Shown here: piece by piece, positions 38,501 through 49,713 of the stretch
Layout of the letters: each line of letters begins with the position of its first letter
Numbering within the stretch: position 1 is the first letter of the stretch
Assembly (NCBI RefSeq): GCF_001949145.1
Contig: NW_019091362.1
Location: 8,607,762 to 8,671,761, forward strand
Origin: Acanthaster planci
Lineage: Eukaryota > Echinodermata > Asteroidea > Valvatida > Acanthasteridae
Length of the DNA: 64,000 bases
Direction of reading: 5' to 3'
Notes under the pieces: generated by a model
Databases searched by the model: none
What the model saw: the letters and a program-made list of their open reading frames with translations, nothing else
Told to the model about the DNA's origin: nothing
Translations under genes and position numbers: made by a program

Positions 38501-41500
38501 CCCACACCTGCGGTTTGGGCATTAGTCACATCCATTCTTCTGAGCCGGTCTTCAACGCACATTTAAGACCGGCCAAGCACATATTTATTCCGTCATTAAA
38601 TGAGTCCATCAGGGGCACGAGACGCGGTACGGTGAGCATTATCGTGGTTGCACATTTCGGCCAGGGGTTGACCAGTAGGGGTTGGGATAAGTTGTTCCCT
38701 TGGGGACATGTTGCCGATTTTGCAAAGAATAGAAATCGCCAACATAAACGGTACTTATATGTACATCTTCCTTTAGAATGATACAATCCCTTTACCAGTC
38801 CATCTGTAGCACTTACAAATTCCCGCTTGGTATGCACGTATGCACGTTTCTGCGTGCGTGACCAAGTCTGGCATATTTAGTGAGGAAGGAGAGCATTAAG
38901 AATGCGACGGATTTCGCTGCTGCTAAGAACGATACTGTCAAAATTATCGACTTCTGTTATACTTGTAGCTGAAGAATGTATCTTTCAATAAATGCTTGTT
39001 TAAGCGTCTGTATTGTCAAAAATATGGTAAAATGGCACGATAATTGTCGTCCCAAAACACAAGAAATTCGCATAATAAACACGTCAAAATTTTCCTATTT
39101 TTTTTTAATGCGGCCACAGATTCAATGTACACTGCACAGAAAATTCAGTTTATGACCTATTTAAATATGTATGTTTGTATCCACAAATTTCTCATGCTGA
39201 CTCAGGGCGCAACCTTTTTGAAGTGGGGACACATTTTATCAGAACGATTCTGCCGTCATGACAAGCACATGGATTTCCAGGCCACTGATTGTTTAATGAA
39301 ATTTGTAACAAATATACAAAGAGAACCCGAATGTGCTTGCGCTTGTAAACAAACGAAGCACGCGGTATTGCTGGATTTATAAGTATTGTCCCCGTAGGTT
39401 TCCAATTGTATATAATTCCTGAGATATTGTTATTTTATTGTGAATCCTTGTCTGGGGGTTCTGTTCTTAAGAATTGTTTTTTGATAAATCGGCTTTAGTC
39501 GATCAAGATTTTTCACTTCATTTTGGGTGCCGAGCAGTGATTTTGACAGTTATTTTTTAATGTTTTCCTTAAGTATCACCTGGTGCTATTCTAATCACTA
39601 ATCAATCTCTTTTTCTTGAGCTGCATTTCCTTTACATTTAAGAGGGAGAGGTTTTGAGTGGCTATCACTGACGTTGTTTGGTTTATTGGGGGCTTCAGAC
39701 TCTGGTTATATCAGCATAGTCAAATTTGCTTATTCTTTAATATAATCCTACCTCCATGGTCAGTGGGTTGTAGCTCTATGGTCAGACAGTGGCACATTAT
39801 ACAGTGTACGTTCCAGCATTGTCGTCACATGTTACGTAACGTGAGACTAACAGACTGTGGGGCCGTTTGACTGCCCAACAAAAAGGAAATCTCGCAATCT
39901 CTCACAAAAAGTGCGGCATAAAAAAATCATACGTTTCGTTGCTACAAGTCATCTCTTATATCATGAACGATCGTTTCATACTTCTTCGATCTGTAATAGA
40001 TGATTTGGTAATTCTTTTCTAACTAGGTCAGGGCGCAGCAACCTAAGATACATCTAGACATTTTAAAAACACATCATTGGTATCTTAGTATCTTTAAAGT
40101 TTCAAATGTTTGCCAGTACCTCACATAAAATGGATAAATTTCATATCATTCGATTCAGAACATCGTATTCTATCTACTTAGCACGCCATCTTATTAGACA
40201 GCTGAATAAGCTTTAAACGTGTTTTTCATAAAAAAAAATCGGTCGGATTCTCGCTTTTTCACGCGCAAGTCTCGCCACTCAAACCGCACGTGTGGGTCGG
40301 CAAAAAAAATTTGCAATTGGACCTTATCATAGCGGACGCTGCGGACTGGCTGCATGTTACGAATGAAAGCAATTTGCACCGTTAATCGCTTCCGAAAAAA
40401 CAAAACCCACGAAAATTGCGGACTCAGTACCTGGAAGTTGTATGCCACTGACATCGACGCATCTAAATATTGGTGGCGTCGGGAAAATAGCCCAAACTAA
40501 CGGTGCATACCGGAACAGCTGAGGCGAATGTAAATAGCCTCTCCTGGAAAAAAATATCTTCGAGCAATCACCTCACTGAATTAGGGCTAACAGTTGATGA
40601 GCACAGTCCACTGGCAAAAACGAAGTGGAAGGCTCCAAGTCCCTGGGACCGTGAGGACGGGTCGCTGTACCAGTTGGTAATCATATAATATAGTCCTTTA
40701 TAACCAGCAGTAAGAGTGCCACGTTCGATAATGAAATCCCAATTGATACGTACCCTTCTGCGGATATTATAAGTGCGTGACCGCTGCACGTAATTTCCAG
40801 TAACTGCCTGGCGGTAGCATTCAAGCACTGTAACCCAATCTGGAAAAAGCAACCTGGACCCAGCGCGTCTGCTGTCTGCTGTTTCTTTATCGTTTTTACA
40901 TCAGCCTCGCTTGAACGCTTGAACTGCCGCACCCGTAATTAATAAGGTTATTTTAGGCGGTTTCCTGAAATATTACCCCGACCAACTAATTGTATAAGTA
41001 AACAGACTCGTTTATACAGTGGCACTGAGTCTCTGTTAATTGGCACCAAACCAATTACGAGTCCACAACGCGACAGTTTGCGTGTTCGTAATGGGTTTAT
41101 AGCAAGTCTCATTGCTAGTTTTGCAGGAAGCACCACATTAACTTTATCGTTGAAATGAAAAGATACATCTGCGCGACGACGCACCACGCAAGTGGCAGTG
41201 GAAATACAAACGTCATAATTATTTGTAACATCTGTGTGAATTCTGTTAGATTACCTGAAATATTTATCACAACTCGTATAATACATTACCATTTTACATA
41301 ATATTCCGTGCAAGAGATCAGCACGCGTCCGCCCCATGTAGATACCTGTGCTTGTAAGCAATATACAGTAGATTTCCGGAACATTGTTAGCGCCGTATCA
41401 AAATCTTGGGCGTGAATCCCACGGGGCGGGGGTATATATCCCCTCCACTTTCTTACCGGGGGTGGGCCATTGAATCATCCCCAACATTTTCGTTCTGAGA

Positions 41501-44055
41501 CAAAAAACTAAGGCAGATTGTGAAGAATATTCGGGCCTCCCAACAACCAAAATGTATCCAATAGCACTCAGAAAGGAGAACAATCAACGCTATAAATATG
41601 CTCCTCCGATGTAGGATTCTGCAACAATGTAATACATATTACCAGACGCTCGCCTGTATCCTAAACACCGCCACCTATTTAGCGTCATATGGTGTAAGCA
41701 CACCCCCCCCCATTTCCATGGCCGGGCCAGTCATCCCTCCACAATTCCCTATCCCTAATCACCCGAATTTCTAGCACAAATTAACGTCACTGAGCAAAGA
41801 AAACTGTCCTTCACTCCATGCCAACTTGAAGAGACGTTTATGCTGCCTCGTGTTTTTCTTCGAAAATGGTTGCAAAAGTATCTGGGGGGGGGTAAAGTCG
41901 CTTTTCCCCTCAGTGATGAAGTCTTTGGGTGACATAAGGGGGAACTAAATGTTCCTTTTAATAGAATCTTGGTACGGGCAAGTGCACCGTCATTGAGGGC
42001 TAGGGGCGAGCCTGAAAGTAGCATAAAGGGAAACCCTCCCCAGGGTCTAGGGGTCATTCAGAAATAAGGGCGAGCGGATGATGCACGTCCCGGCCCACCG
42101 GACCAAGCTGCCGATATCGCCGAGGGGGAAGCATCTCATTGAGAACCGGGACCCATCGTCCGTGGTGACCTCCTCGGCACCTTTCCCGGATCCCCCGTGT
42201 GCTTGGGACACACGGGGATTGAATCAATCCGTTGCCTTAAAAAACGGAAAAGTGCTCAGCCGTGGTGTACTTGTTCAGATCGATTTGGCAGACAAGAGCC
42301 GTGTTCGCGCGTTTTCGTCCCCGAGACGCGTTCTTCAGCGTGTTCACTTACCGGCAGGCTGCGCCAGACTTTACTCGCAAATTGGTCGATGGGGAGGGTG
42401 TGAGTGTGCCTGCATTTACATGTCTCAGTGGTGACGAATCGATAAGCCGATATTTCTAAGTTTCACCGAGTTCTCTTTTTGAAAACAAACACAAACAGTT
42501 ACCCCGAGATCTCCAAGACAGAGGAAGCTGTGAGAAATATAGAGTGTCCATTCAAATATGGTTACATTCTGTTCTTAACAGACTTTGGTTCAAAACTTTT
42601 CAAACAATTTCAATAAAGAATTTTTAATGCATCAATTTACTAATGGAAGGTGTCCCACTACAATAAATTAAGATCAATGGCTGATACGTTTTTAGCTTTT
42701 TCAACTGTTTATGTTTCCATCTATCTAAAGAAAAAACCGCCAACCATCTCCACAGCATACAGTCACGGTCATGAACACAGCCTCCGCATCAGCGTCGCAA
42801 CCTTGGTCACGGACTGCGGGGTTCAAGGGTGGATCGTGCCTGGCCGTAACCGCTGTAGGCTGCTGAAGGATATTTATTGCAACCGGCGGTGGGGTTAAAG
42901 TGGCCTTGTGATCAAGTACATGTAAAAAGCGCAGCGCTGACGAAATGATCCAAATAATTTACACTGCGGGTAGAGATTAACATGCTGGAGCCAGGGACGA
43001 TTTGAGCCCGGGGAATAATAAGATCCACATCGGAAGGGCATCCGTCTGCTTTTCATTCCGAGGACACGATGGTTCAGCAGTCTTACTCGTACTGCAGATA
43101 GGGGTTTTTGCACTCTCATCTTTCAAGCTCACATCATTATATTAGCTAACCTAGCAACCGATGGACAACACTAAAACAACCCTATTAGGTTTTTCTTTCT
43201 TGCTGTTTACAATCTCCCACTCCACTGCAGATGCCCTATTTTTTATTGACGTGCATTTTGGTATGAGCGTCATTGGCAGTCATGCACGACTGCTTGCGAT
43301 GCGAGTGCACTGCTTTAGGAATCACATGTAAATTCAGTCTCTCAGTAGCAAATATTCAAAACCTAATCAAATTTCATTATAAGGGTGATTCCCCACATGT
43401 CCTTAGCTTTACTTTCGTTCTAAAATTAACATTTCAGTCATCGTCCTCTAGGACAGATAATCTAGGACACGACGGAAACTGGGGCTTAAGCAATTATCAG
43501 TTTAACAGGAAGATAGCGACCCTCTCACAAAAAGGTCTCCCAGCGGATTAGGAACCTATGGTTGAATGGAAATCCTGGAGAAAAAAATCACGAAAACAAA
43601 ATTCTCACTGTCTAGTGGGAGCTGAAATCCTTTCTTGAGACATGTATAGGAGAAATGTGTTTCAAATCAAAAAAATATGTTTTGTTCCAAACAGCCTAAC
43701 TGGTGGTCTTTCTTTACTATTCTGAGCTCACGACATCTTCTGTAAGAAGCACCGTGGACCATAAAAAAGTTTGTTCTATGGGGTATAACTCGACTTAACT
43801 TCCCGTAAATAAGAAAATAAATGTGAATCCTTAGTAAGGGGTATATAATTTCATTTGTGGTCAAAGCGTGCGTTAATTTGAGCAGGAAACAGATTTTACG
43901 ATGTTTCATCGACGCATTTTAAGCTCCAGTTTACCTGATTTGATGAATTCGAATATTATGTGCTTACCGGACTTGCCAACGCCTGGCTTGCCCAAGACGG
44001 TAAACTTCATGTCCTGTTGGAAGATCAGAGGAGATCGGCGGGGCCCCGTCGCCAT
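14164..44055 (-). CDS. RERG/RERGL-like Ras-superfamily GTPase, four coding exons, 218 residues
   Basis: Exons 43968-44055, 15517-15573, 15153-15229 and 14164-14598 join with matching phases (1, 1, 0). Motifs in the joined protein: G1 GKPGVGKS (22-29), then ALVVRYLTHRFIGDYDANLE (30-49, switch I), G3 DTAG (69-72), G4 NKSD (131-134) and G5 SAS (161-163). The tail is basic (about 182-214) and ends NTL, with no CAAX box, as in RERG, RERGL and RASL11/12. The DYDANLESIY and GNKSDLCHLR segments resemble RERG/RERGL most. Positions equivalent to Ras Gly12, Thr35 and Gln61 are Pro24, Asn47 and Asp73, so normal hydrolysis is doubtful. The expected role is signalling in cytosol or nucleus rather than at a prenylated membrane site. 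Intron 1 is about 28.4 kb. The exact subfamily needs a phylogeny. Confidence 0.92.
15153..15229 (-). CDS. GTPase coding exon 3 (G3 region)
   Basis: A 77-nt exon with acceptor TTTAATTTCCAG and donor CTTT|GTAAGT. It encodes SIYTQSAKIDDQYININL and then VDTAGDF. The catalytic-Gln position (Ras 61) is Asp. Confidence 0.93.
15517..15573 (-). CDS. GTPase coding exon 2 (switch I)
   Basis: A 57-nt exon with acceptor TTTTTTATTTCAG and donor TTAG|GTAAC. Its first two bases complete the Ala codon after the P-loop Lys-Ser. It encodes LVVRYLTHRF and IGDYDANL, with Asn where Ras has Thr35. Confidence 0.92.
16200..16430 (-). mobile_element. tRNA-derived SINE
   Basis: On the - strand, TAGAGTGGTTGAGG (16418-16405) fits a pol III A box and GGTGCGAATCC (16377-16367) a B box. 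Their overall span of 52 nt is close to that of a tRNA. A non-tRNA body follows (TTTGGCCCTGGGCTGTGTCC, then AACCCAGGGATGGACTATAC). The 5' edge near 16430 is fairly clear; the 3' edge is a guess. No long A-tail was seen. Confidence 0.65.
17445..17467. repeat. Perfect 11-bp-arm hairpin
   Basis: ATACAGCTTTC, one A, then GAAAGCTGTAT. It is followed at once by a G/C hairpin (GGGGAC...GTCCCC). It may be the end of an unrecognised repeat. Confidence 0.55.
24392..24442. repeat. Inverted repeat with 14-17-nt arms
   Basis: ATCTCAGAAATGTG pairs with CACATTATTTCTGAGAT across a 20-nt spacer, with a 3-nt bulge. A small foldback; function unknown. Confidence 0.55.
27061..27389 (+). CDS. Candidate coding exon with start codon, protein not recognised
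   Basis: The acceptor TTGTGTTCATTTCACAG ends at 27060. An in-frame stop lies at 27115-27117, then ATG at 27124 with G at -3 and +4, then 88 codons to the donor CAGAG|GTGCGT (phase 2). The peptide starts MDLNIESHPKWSTLMG and includes a Ser-rich, Lys-rich stretch and YDLSQTDIVIYNVPYLNR. Composition looks coding but I cannot place the family. It lies inside GTPase intron 1 on the opposite strand. No partner exon was found. Confidence 0.4.
29882..30275 (+). repeat. Diverged tandem duplication
   Basis: GCTGTCCCACA, CTTGTTGAT, ACCCTG, CTGCCATCTCT, TCACATA, TAGCCACG, CTCTTTTCTC, GACACC and TCAACT recur in order in 29882-30105 and again in 30108-30275. The first copy carries about 70 extra nt around 29945-30025. 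That extra segment includes a near-perfect palindrome at 30000-30018 (GTTGGTGTC/GACACCAAC). Confidence 0.65.
35507..35595 (+). CDS. Candidate first coding exon: signal peptide of an unknown secreted protein
   Basis: ATG at 35507 (A at -3) opens MLKKRALAFTILLLLQEAV, followed by MLSAARSNLS. This is a classic signal-peptide layout: basic n-region, hydrophobic core and small residues (SAA) for cleavage. It stops being open just after the donor CACG|GTAGGC (phase 2). The rest of the gene was not identified. The frame is also open upstream to an ATG at 35354, but that extension has no such logic. It could be a neuropeptide or small secreted precursor, or chance. Confidence 0.35.
38435..38591. mobile_element. 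157-bp multi-tier inverted repeat (foldback MITE-like)
   Basis: Outer arms 38435-38459 and 38567-38591 pair at 24 of 25 positions (GGAATAAATATATGCTTGGC / GCCAAGCACATATTTATTCC). Middle arms 38469-38481 and 38540-38552 (AAGACCGGCTCAG / CTGAGCCGGTCTT) pair perfectly. Inner arms 38496-38504 and 38516-38524 (TAATGCCCA / TGGGCATTA) pair perfectly. GCCGGTC and GACCGGC also pair within each half, so a cross-shaped fold is possible. No target-site duplication was recognised. Confidence 0.75.
39206..39382 (+). other. Speculative terminal exon with Cys-rich end
   Basis: The acceptor TTTCTCATGCTGACTCAG is followed by 58 open codons and TAA. The peptide has SERFCRHDKHMDF, TDCLMKFV and ECACACKQTKH. Its phase does not match the signal-peptide exon at 35.5 kb if joined directly (that junction gives an early stop), so at least one other exon would be required. 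Confidence 0.15.
43968..44055 (-). CDS. GTPase coding exon 1 (P-loop)
   Basis: Start chosen at ATG 44055 because its context GACCATGG is an ideal Kozak (A at -3, G at +4); it gives MATGPRRSPLIFQQD before MKFTVLGKPGVGKS. The second Met (44010) is an alternative, and CTTCCAACAG just before it could serve as a splice acceptor. The donor is TCCG|GTAAGC, phase 1. The frame stays open upstream of 44055. Confidence 0.88.
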
Positions 44056-47000
44056 GGTCAACAGCGTCACAAAGCTGAAACTCACGATGGAGGGATATGC
44101 CTCAGAAGACACGGATCTCTTTACATTGTCAGAGCCAGCCACAAAAAAGAGGCAATTGCTCTTTGGTTGAGCCGCTTGAGAACAGTACGATGTTGTGTAA
44201 ATATCCGAAGCCTGATACGCCCAGGTAAACGACTTCGCTGAACCATTCGCTGGCAGATGCCGTCTTCAAACTGGTCAGTGACTTTTGCCGGTGCCCTTTT
44301 TTTCTCGCGCTTTATCGGTAACGAAGATGTGCGGACATGATACTCTCTGGTTGTCGCGCTCGAGCGTTCCTGCACAGTGTGTGCGTCTGCGCTGCGTAGC
44401 TGGTGGCAGGGAAAATGCAACGGCGCAATTCCCGTCATCAGCCGTCATAAAGCCAGTGGCAATGGTGATGACGCCCTCGCTTTACGCAGAGAGGCCAGGG
44501 GGGGGGTTGACATTTAAACAGCACCTCGCGCTCATGCCTTGTGCAGGAAATGTGCACGGTGTGTTTGTATTAGGTTCTGCCCCTTTTTTCTCCTGAAGGA
44601 AGCATTTTGTTAATATGACACAGAGAACCAGACGGTGGCCGACCCGTAACTCATCAGCGTGTATCGGCGAGAATTCCGGGGCAGTGTTACCGTTATGTCG
44701 CCTGATCCTCGTCACGGCAGTTTTCTCTTGCACATTTGCGGGGCGGCAAACGGATATCAGAGCGGTAGTTAAGTTTGTCACCGCCAATAGCGACCTCGGA
44801 ATCTTGTCCTTTTTATTTAAAGAGCTGCTCCGCCGTTGCAATTTACCATGGTGCAGATATCCTCGCTGCACACTATTTCTCGAGGAGATTGCAGCGGGCC
44901 TGCACCATCCACTTACCAAACAACCTAGTTGGTGCACGTGCTGGTATTCTTATTAAAAAAAAAAAGAGTGAGAAATTTGAAAAACTCTACGACTGTTTAA
45001 TGGCTGAAATTTATCAACGTTTCTTGAATTTATCCTTTGTTGTAGCGTGCTTTTAAAACCATGCCGATCACAATGCTGTGGGAGATAAGAAAATTATTGC
45101 CATGTATGATTTCACGTGCAGTGATGAATATTTATCATGCGCAGTTCTTTACAACCCGAAAGTCCTGTTTGAGAGAGGAGTCTGACGTGTTTGTCATTAC
45201 AAATTAAAATTGAATGGGAAGAGTTTTGGTAGGAGATCTCCTGGGAAAACTCTGAAAGTCAAATGATAACAGTGGAACGAATACGCCTGTACATTTTAGT
45301 AATCACCGGACATTTCAGTCGATGTTACACGGAATTAATCACGACACTGCGTTTAGTCCACCAAAAGACAGTTGGCAGAACCTGAATTTCAGCAGGAAAG
45401 CATCAGTCTGGCCGAAAGGACTTGTTGAGTAGTTTATTTTTCAAAAAATGGGCAACGTAGGCACAGTTTAGGTAGTGCAATCTGTCAATTGAGTTTCCCA
45501 GTTTAATTGACTGTAATAATAAAACTAACGGGGTGCTCGTGTCAAACTGTTAAAATAAACAATCCTACCTGGAGATTATGTTCACTCTCATAAAATAATT
45601 CATGCCACTTGCATTGAAAAGAGACATAGTGACTTTAGATATAGTTTTTTTTTTTTTGTCACCATTGAGTCCACGGTCGCTAGAACGAGACAGACGAGGC
45701 GGGTGCCCGCGTCTAGGAAATGTTGTTTCAATAATGTTAATTTCACAATAAGAGCCACTCATGTCATCTCGCCAAATGTAATCTCGTAAAATTACAACCA
45801 CATCAGGTGATGTTAATGCCTGTATCTGTAGACACTAAAAGGGCTCATCTTCAAATTGCCAGATTTGTGTGCATTGGGTAAATCCGCAGCGACTGCCGAA
45901 GGATCGAGTCTAGTATTTCTCAGTTTATTACGCGTTCCATTACATGGCTGCCTTGGTGACTGGCCCAAATTCAGTAATAAATCAAATGTGAATTGAAAGT
46001 TTTAAGATATTTTTTCTCAATATCATGTGGAACGATCTTGATGGGTTTCGCCGAAATGCACGTTTTGCGCCTTCTCACGACTCGTAGTGATTTTTGAGTT
46101 GTTTTGTCAAAGCGTTGTCGCGTCTCCGTCCATCATCACTAGGTAATCAATCCCCAGTGATTCCTGCCCCGAATCACTGCATGCTGGTGCGCACGCAGCG
46201 ACTTGTCTCCGTCAGGAGTACCGTTCCGATTACTGACGTGGGAAGTCCGCGCGGTCGACAAAAAAATGACAAGAGATCGTCTCCTGATGGATTACAGACG
46301 GGCCCCGAGGAAAGTCTCCTTTTCCTCCACAAGCCCCGGCTTTTTCGAAGAATTTCAATCTCAGTAGTACGGTAGTGTGGTGACATAACAAATCAGGTCA
46401 TCGATTGCCCGATGGACAAAGAGCCCTCAAGAAATACTTGCAAGCACTGTTCACGCCATTAAAGGAGCTACCCGTACTGTCTGTGTAAGGCTCTGATGTA
46501 AAATCCTTATTTTACGCGTCGATTTTTGGGTATTAAAAAGGTCATGGTCGTTTAACCGCTGCTGCTATAAACTGGTCCACAGCCGGCCTGTGGACTCAAT
46601 CGATGCGTGGACGAAGCGAGCCCTGTGTAACTTTGCAAATTCATCAGCGCTGTCCATCATGATTGAGTTCACAAATCTAGATGGCGAGGTTCAGATAAGT
46701 CGATAGTCCTTTGTGTGATTTTTCTGTCTATCTAAGGAAATAATTATCACAGAGCATTAAGTATCATTCTCAACATTGCGTTTTATTGTCTCAAGCAACT
46801 GGAAATATCAGTGGGATTTGATATGCCAACCGTCTTAAACCATGACTCAAAATTACACCAGTAAAATGGATACTGTATCGCAAGGACTCGCGCTTATTGA
46901 AGGTTTCAGGGATGCAAGCATCACATCATCAGTCTCTGTTTACCCCTGTTCATCACACGCGTTCGTTATTACTTGTCATGCCAGCCTCGTCAGTCCAAGG

Positions 47001-49541
47001 CCACGTGACTGATGATTTACTTTCTCTGCCTCAATCTCAATGTTTTGATGGAATACCAAAATGTAGGGCCAAGGCTTTGCGTGATTGCTACGAGACGCGT
47101 AATTGGCCGTGATTTTGACAGCTTAAACGCGGCAATTGTCTTTGCGCGCAGATTTATCTGGGCGACGAGAGTGGCAATGTAAAACCCGGCTCAGATATTG
47201 TCACTGGCGTAGGACGGCCCCTGCACTGACGCGGCTGTTTCATGTATATATGTACATGAGTTTACATCCTTTGGGCAATTTTGATCAGCAATAAATTGTC
47301 AACCAATGGTTGATTTGGGCTGGTAACCTTATATACCGGGCACCAGGCCAAATTAACTCAATGATTAACAAATTGTCGCTAATCGATCTTGCCCTTTACA
47401 TGACCTTTGATTTCGTCTACATCAGACTACCGTTGTTGTTCACAGTTGTACACAGTATGTTGTGGGCCCTTGTGTTCGCTCACATGTTTTGACGTCATTA
47501 TGACCATGATGACTGGTGGCTATTATTGCGCAAATCACCCAACCAAAATCGAGCGCCCTCAGTGTGCAATTACGGATAAGGCGAGTAAAAGAACAATATA
47601 GAGGGCGTCCTTTGAAGCTACCACGGACAAGATTTCAGTTTTGTTTCGTGGTTTATTTTCGTTTCGTTGCTTTACTCAACAGATGGATGTCTTGTAAATT
47701 CCCCACCTCTCCTTTTTGGGGTTTGCTCATTCCTCAGCTTCCATTGCATTTGAACTCTTTCATTAATTGGCGAACAATTATGTTGGGGACTTACTTTGCT
47801 TGATTTTTTATAATGTCCTTGTGTATCAATAAAAAACGAACAGCAAGCCAGTTCTAGGACTTGTTTAAACTAAATCGTACACTGATCAAAAATACGCATT
47901 GACTGACACTCTGTATGTGCTGTAAATCAAGTGACACCAAGTTGTCCTATCAACTGGTCGGACTGCATAGTTGGCGCAAATGCTGTGGGGGGTGGCGGGG
48001 TGCGTGTTCTATGCAGTCTGACTGTATAGCTCGCGCATCCGTTGCCCTACACAAACACGATCATCGAGGAGGCCTCTGTGACACGAGTTTGGGGGCTGCC
48101 AACATGGCTGCCTACTATTTCGGCGCGTGCAGCACAATGTGATATATGGCTTGCAATTTTGCATAATATGGATGGTGCCTAAATAATTCATGGACTACAG
48201 AAGTGGGGACATTTTTGCGTTACTGAAGTATACCCCTTGCGTTTACACACAGAAAACTTTCTCACAGAGTGGCCTGTATCAGTAATAACACAACAGCCCA
48301 ATGAGATCGAATCTCTCAAACAGTTTCCAACACGTGCATGCGTATATTCTAAGCCTCTAAAGATGGCACCAACTGACTTTCAGCCCTCGTTCTTGATACG
48401 CATATCCAGCCACTATGTATATAGAGATCAATGGTTCTAACTTTCTGTTGTAGTTGTTTACCAGTAAAGTGCATACCGCTCTTTCCCCATCAACATACTT
48501 GTGAAATTGGCATATTACAAGACCGAGGACATTGCTGTTTTTCAATTATTGATAAAAAAAGTCTCGATGCAGATGGTCACTTTTCCGATTCTGAAATGAG
48601 CCTTCTCTTTGGGCCTGTTTGTTTCACATGGATCGGGATCTCGATCAGCAGCGATCAACGCTGGTTCGCTCCTTCCATTAGGGAAGATTGTGGTGATCCC
48701 AGGATCTGCGCGAATAACAGGACCCAGGCTAAGATGAGTTGTGCACGTGGTCAGAGGAGAATTCTGAAAATCTGTTTCCTTAGGCCCAATTGATTTGAAT
48801 TGACTCTCTACAATGAGCATCCGCGGTACTTTCAAAGATTTGGCTGTTAATCATCTGCCTTAATGAGAATGGTGTGATCTTCGGTGTCCTAGGCGGTGAC
48901 AATCACCAGATGAAAGCTCCATTCGTGAATGCATATGACAACAGGCACTGCATGGTTACAGGAAAACTGATGGGACACCGGCAACTGCACTCAAGAGAAT
49001 ACCGTTGCTTGAGCCTGAAAAAGATACTGTCCAGTTATGACATCCGGTGATGTTGAGCAGAACATTTTGCTGCCATTTTTCATGTGGAGGGATTTTCATG
49101 TTCACGAAGAAGGTGTTTCCTGGTCCTTTACCTACTATCTTTAAACTAATTTCGGGTTTAATTTTCAATCACGATTGTAGACAGGAAATAAGCCCTGACC
49201 GTGAGTACGGTCGTCAGGTTAAGTTGACTCTGAATACAAGAGGGGCGGCTTTGCCAGTTGCTGGATGTGGTTTATAAACACGTTTCTTTGTATAGGGACA
49301 TTGGTGGTACATTCCTGTCCGTCAGTATCAGCCGACGAATGTTCATTGCAGACCCCAAGAATCACGAGAATCCTCGTTATAAGCTCACCTTCGACATAAT
49401 CAACCAATGACCTCCGTCTATTCATTATGGCGTTGCCAGGCACTGCGACTTGAAAACCAACCATGTTTGTGGATTTTATACGTCCTTGTTCATGAATCTT
49501 GATGGATTAATGGCTTCATTTTTGCTGTATAACACATGCAG

Positions 49542-49713
49542 AATCACTTCAGATCCTGACACCTGCGCTTGGACTTTGAATGATGACAAGACAGTTGTTG
49601 GGGCTTGGTTTGAGTATGGTAGAACTAGCAGAGTAACTTGTTATCTATCTGATCGAATTATCGACGTTAGTATTTGCAGAATAAACGCCGGTGATCTGTC
49701 CGTGTCTCTCATG
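49542..49713 (+). other. Weak candidate exon, unidentified
   Basis: The acceptor ATAACACATGCAG and donor ATG|GTAGGT bound 1 + 57 codons, including TCAWTLNDDKTVVGAWF and RVTCYLSDR. The splice signals are fair, but there is no recognisable family and no partner exon. Could be chance. Confidence 0.2.

Larger units (their letters stand above)
15574..43967 (-). other. GTPase intron 1 (~28.4 kb) with nested repeats and candidate exons
   Basis: Bounded by GTAAGC at the P-loop exon and TTTTTTATTTCAG before exon 2. It contains a SINE (16.2-16.4 kb), hairpins (17.4, 24.4 kb), a + strand candidate exon (27.1 kb), a tandem duplication (29.9-30.3 kb), a signal-peptide exon (35.5 kb) and a multi-tier inverted repeat (38.4-38.6 kb). 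Between these I see only AT-rich sequence with short unsupported open frames. In 41.4-42.1 kb are G/C-rich runs of the kind seen in MITEs, without clear ends. Confidence 0.75.

Noticed and set aside
42960-43100. tRNA-like sequence with a degenerate B box (GGGCTCAAATC on the - strand)
   Set aside because: No A box at proper spacing and no acceptor-stem pairing; too weak to call a tRNA or SINE.
49219-49464. - strand frame with good Kozak and a GAAG|GTGAGC donor
   Set aside because: A TATAAAA lies too close to the ATG to serve as its promoter, and the peptide matches nothing I know.
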